This document shows, piece by piece, positions 4,379-5,987 of a stretch of 5,987 bases of DNA. Source of the DNA: Gammaproteobacteria bacterium (GTDB taxonomy: Bacteria > Pseudomonadota > Gammaproteobacteria > PS1 > Pseudothioglobaceae). The stretch is from positions 1-5,987 of the forward strand of contig DNJI01000053.1 in assembly GCA_003489145.1 (NCBI GenBank), given 5' to 3'. Each line of letters begins with the position of its first letter. Within the stretch, counting starts at the first letter, position 1. A program made the position numbers and the translations under genes. A model generated the notes under the pieces. That model was not told the origin of the DNA. It was given only the letters and a program-made list of their open reading frames with translations, and did not search any database.

Positions 4379-5551
4379 CTAAACACTGCCGAGCCGAGTA
4401 ACAGCTTGTTTGATATTTTCCATACTGGTGGCAAACGAGAAGCGTACATAGCCTGGCGCACCAAAGGCTGAACCCGGTACTAGGGCAATATTTAGCTCTT
4501 CTAAGCAATAGGTAGATAATTCAACATCATCTTTTAAACCAAGACGCTTAATTAAGCCTTCTACTCTTGGGAAGGAATAGAATGCACCTTGCGATCTTGG
4601 GCATTCAATACCGTCAATGGCGTTTAGCGCATTAACGATATATTCATGCCTTTCTTCAAAAGCAGACACCATGGTGCCAATAAAGCTTTGATCACCATTT
4701 AAGGCTTCTAATGCGGCTGCTTGAGCGATTGAACAAGGGTTAGAGGTTGATTGACCTTGAATCTTTTTCATGGCCTTAATGATAATTTCTGGGCCTGCAC
4801 CATAACCAATGCGCCAGCCTGTCATCGCATAACCTTTAGAAACACCATTAAGAATGATGGTGCGATCTTTAAGTGAGGTGTCAGCCATGACGATATTAAT
4901 AAAGGCATCGTCACCCCAACGAATGTGTTCGTAAATATCATCAGTGATAATGAGTACATGAGGGTGTTTTTGAAGTACAGCTGCTAATGCCAATAATTCA
5001 TCTTTTGTGTAAACCGCACCTGTTGGATTGGAAGGGCTGTTCATCACAAATAATTTAGTATTGTTGGTAATGCTAGCTTCTAATTGCTTGGGCGTGATTT
5101 TAAAATCTTGCTCTAAACCGGTTTCAACAACAACTGGTGTGGCATCAGCCAAAATCACCATATCAGGATAACTTACCCAATAAGGGGCTGGAATAATAAC
5201 TTCGTCGCCTTTATCTAAAACCGCTTGGCAGAGGTTATAAAAGACTTGTTTGCCACCGGATGAAACCATCACTTCGGTATCTGAGTAGTCTAGGTTGTTC
5301 TCGCGTTTAAATTTGTCGATAATGGCATTTTTAAGATCTGGCGTACCATCAACGGCAGTGTAGCGCGTTTGCCCGTTTTTAATCGCATCAATGCCTGCTT
5401 GTTGGATATTTACTGGCGTATCAAAGTCTGGTTCGCCTGATCCCATGGGTACAATTTGAATGCCTTGTGCTTTAAGCTCATTGGCTTTTGCGGTTACCGC
5501 AAGTGTGGCTGAAGGTTTTACTTTTCCAACCCGATCCGAAAGAATTGTCAT
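4379..5551 (-). CDS. aspC: PLP-dependent class I aminotransferase, aspartate aminotransferase type
   Basis: This complete 390-residue protein is the usual length for the family. It matches the Ib (Thermus-like) aspartate/prephenate aminotransferase subgroup. Visible signatures are P-M-G-S-G-E-P-D-F-D-T-P (35-46), R-Y-T-A-V-D-G-T-P (63-71) and S-S-G-G-K-Q (97-102). N-S-P-S-N-P-T-G carries the cofactor-binding Asn 175. D-D-I-Y-E carries Asp 204, which should contact the pyridine nitrogen, and Tyr 207. S-K-G-Y-A-M-T-G-W-R-I-G-Y holds the Schiff-base Lys 239, and Y-V-R-F-S carries the carboxylate-binding Arg 370. It should transfer the amino group between aspartate and 2-oxoglutarate in the cytoplasm, but this subgroup also contains enzymes acting on prephenate or aromatic substrates, so exact specificity is open. 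It is divergent from uvrB, an arrangement I recall from Pseudomonas. The symbol aspC is by family, not proven orthology with E. coli AspC, which belongs to another subgroup. Confidence 0.92.
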   Translation of the reverse strand: MTILSDRVGKVKPSATLAVTAKANELKAQGIQIVPMGSGEPDFDTPVNIQQAGIDAIKNGQTRYTAVDGTPDLKNAIIDKFKRENNLDYSDTEVMVSSGGKQVFYNLCQAVLDKGDEVIIPAPYWVSYPDMVILADATPVVVETGLEQDFKITPKQLEASITNNTKLFVMNSPSNPTGAVYTKDELLALAAVLQKHPHVLIITDDIYEHIRWGDDAFINIVMADTSLKDRTIILNGVSKGYAMTGWRIGYGAGPEIIIKAMKKIQGQSTSNPCSIAQAAALEALNGDQSFIGTMVSAFEERHEYIVNALNAIDGIECPRSQGAFYSFPRVEGLIKRLGLKDDVELSTYCLEELNIALVPGSAFGAPGYVRFSFATSMENIKQAVTRLGSV

Positions 5552-5606
5552 TGTCTTTTAAATTGTTTAAAATCGAAGGTTTTATGTTAATGAAAAATTA
5601 CACGTA
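5552..5606. promoter_or_regulatory. Divergent aminotransferase/uvrB intergenic region
   Basis: These 55 bp must carry the start signals for two divergent genes. On the plus strand, TTGTTT (5563-5568) could pair with GTTAAT (5586-5591) across 17 bp, a weak match. No strong promoter is evident on the minus strand. No LexA box of the CTGT-N8-ACAG type is present, so classical SOS control of uvrB is not supported here. Neither gene has a strong Shine-Dalgarno site. Confidence 0.3.
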
Positions 5607-5987
5607 GTGGGTAAAAAATTTCAACTAGAATCGCAATTTTCTCCATCTGGAGATCAGCCAAAAGCTATTAAGGCTTTAGTGGATGGTGTGAATGCGGGTG
5701 AGAAGTTTCAAACGCTACTTGGCGTAACGGGTTCAGGCAAGACATTCACTCTGGCGAATGTGATTAAGCAGACTAAGCGTGCCAGTTTGATTATGGCACC
5801 TAATAAGACATTAGCAGCCCAACTGTACAGTGAGATGAAAGAGTTCTTCCCTAATAACGCGGTGGAATATTTTGTCTCTTATTATGATTATTACCAGCCT
5901 GAAGCCTATGTGCCGGCGAGTGATACCTATATTGAAAAAGACTCGTCTATTAACGAGCAGATTGAACAAATGCGTTTGTCTGCCACC
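5607..5987 (+). CDS. uvrB: UvrABC excinuclease subunit B, N-terminal part
   Basis: The first 127 codons are present and the gene runs off the window in frame. UvrB is the helicase-like damage-verification subunit of nucleotide excision repair. It is loaded by UvrA and recruits UvrC in the cytoplasm. Visible motifs are S-G-D-Q-P (14-18), the Walker A loop G-V-T-G-S-G-K-T (39-46, Lys 45), A-P-N-K-T-L-A-A-Q-L (64-73), and the beta-hairpin start Y-Y-D-Y-Y-Q-P-E-A-Y (92-101), whose tyrosines insert between DNA strands. With the GTG at 5607 as residue 1, the numbering equals that of E. coli UvrB, which supports this start. The open frame reaches back to 5571 without any other ATG, GTG or TTG. No clear Shine-Dalgarno site precedes it. 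Confidence 0.95.
   Translation, partial: MGKKFQLESQFSPSGDQPKAIKALVDGVNAGEKFQTLLGVTGSGKTFTLANVIKQTKRASLIMAPNKTLAAQLYSEMKEFFPNNAVEYFVSYYDYYQPEAYVPASDTYIEKDSSINEQIEQMRLSAT

Noticed and set aside
4366..4379. GCTTT/AAAGC hairpin at the 3' end of the aminotransferase gene
   Set aside because: The stem has only 5 bp, four of them A-T, and no T-run follows directly on the minus strand, so it is too weak to call a terminator.

Overview
The window is AT-rich bacterial DNA that looks gammaproteobacterial. UvrB, YgiQ and tRNA-Asn(GUU) are all close to the Escherichia coli versions as I remember them, and a divergent aminotransferase/uvrB pair is an arrangement I recall from Pseudomonas. Two secreted, cysteine-free, Gly/Asn-rich repeat proteins at the left end resemble the sulfur globule proteins of sulfur-oxidising gammaproteobacteria such as Allochromatium (CV1/CV2, SgpA/SgpB). 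This suggests a sulfur-oxidising lineage, but that is inference from composition and architecture, not from a database match.

Layout from left to right. Positions 1-140 are non-coding and hold a good sigma70-type promoter. Two tandem paralogues on the plus strand follow (141-683 and 822-1433). Each has a signal peptide, a block of nine-residue N-x-G-P-F repeats, a conserved W-x-N-x-T-D-x-G junction and a different C-terminal tail. A strong intrinsic terminator (709-736) separates them, so they are probably independent transcripts. A tRNA-Asn gene with its own promoter and terminator lies at 1506-1581. The radical-SAM gene ygiQ (1698-3866) comes next. Its best -10 box lies only 8 bp before the start codon, so its mRNA may be leaderless.

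The 195-bp gap after ygiQ is not empty. A TATAAT box, three hairpins and a terminator-like stem with a U-run lie in register and outline a possible small RNA of about 145 nt (3904-4049). A minus-strand gene for a 79-residue secreted protein of unknown function follows (4062-4301). Then comes a minus-strand class I PLP aminotransferase of the aspartate aminotransferase Ib type (4379-5551). The window ends in the first 127 codons of uvrB (5607 onward, plus strand), divergent from the aminotransferase across 55 bp.

The genes do not form one pathway. ygiQ, the aminotransferase, tRNA-Asn and uvrB are housekeeping genes. The accessory content is the repeat-protein pair, the possible small RNA and the small secreted protein. 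The repeat-protein pair is the most distinctive part: its modular design and exact internal DNA duplications suggest envelope or periplasmic structural proteins that change by repeat expansion.
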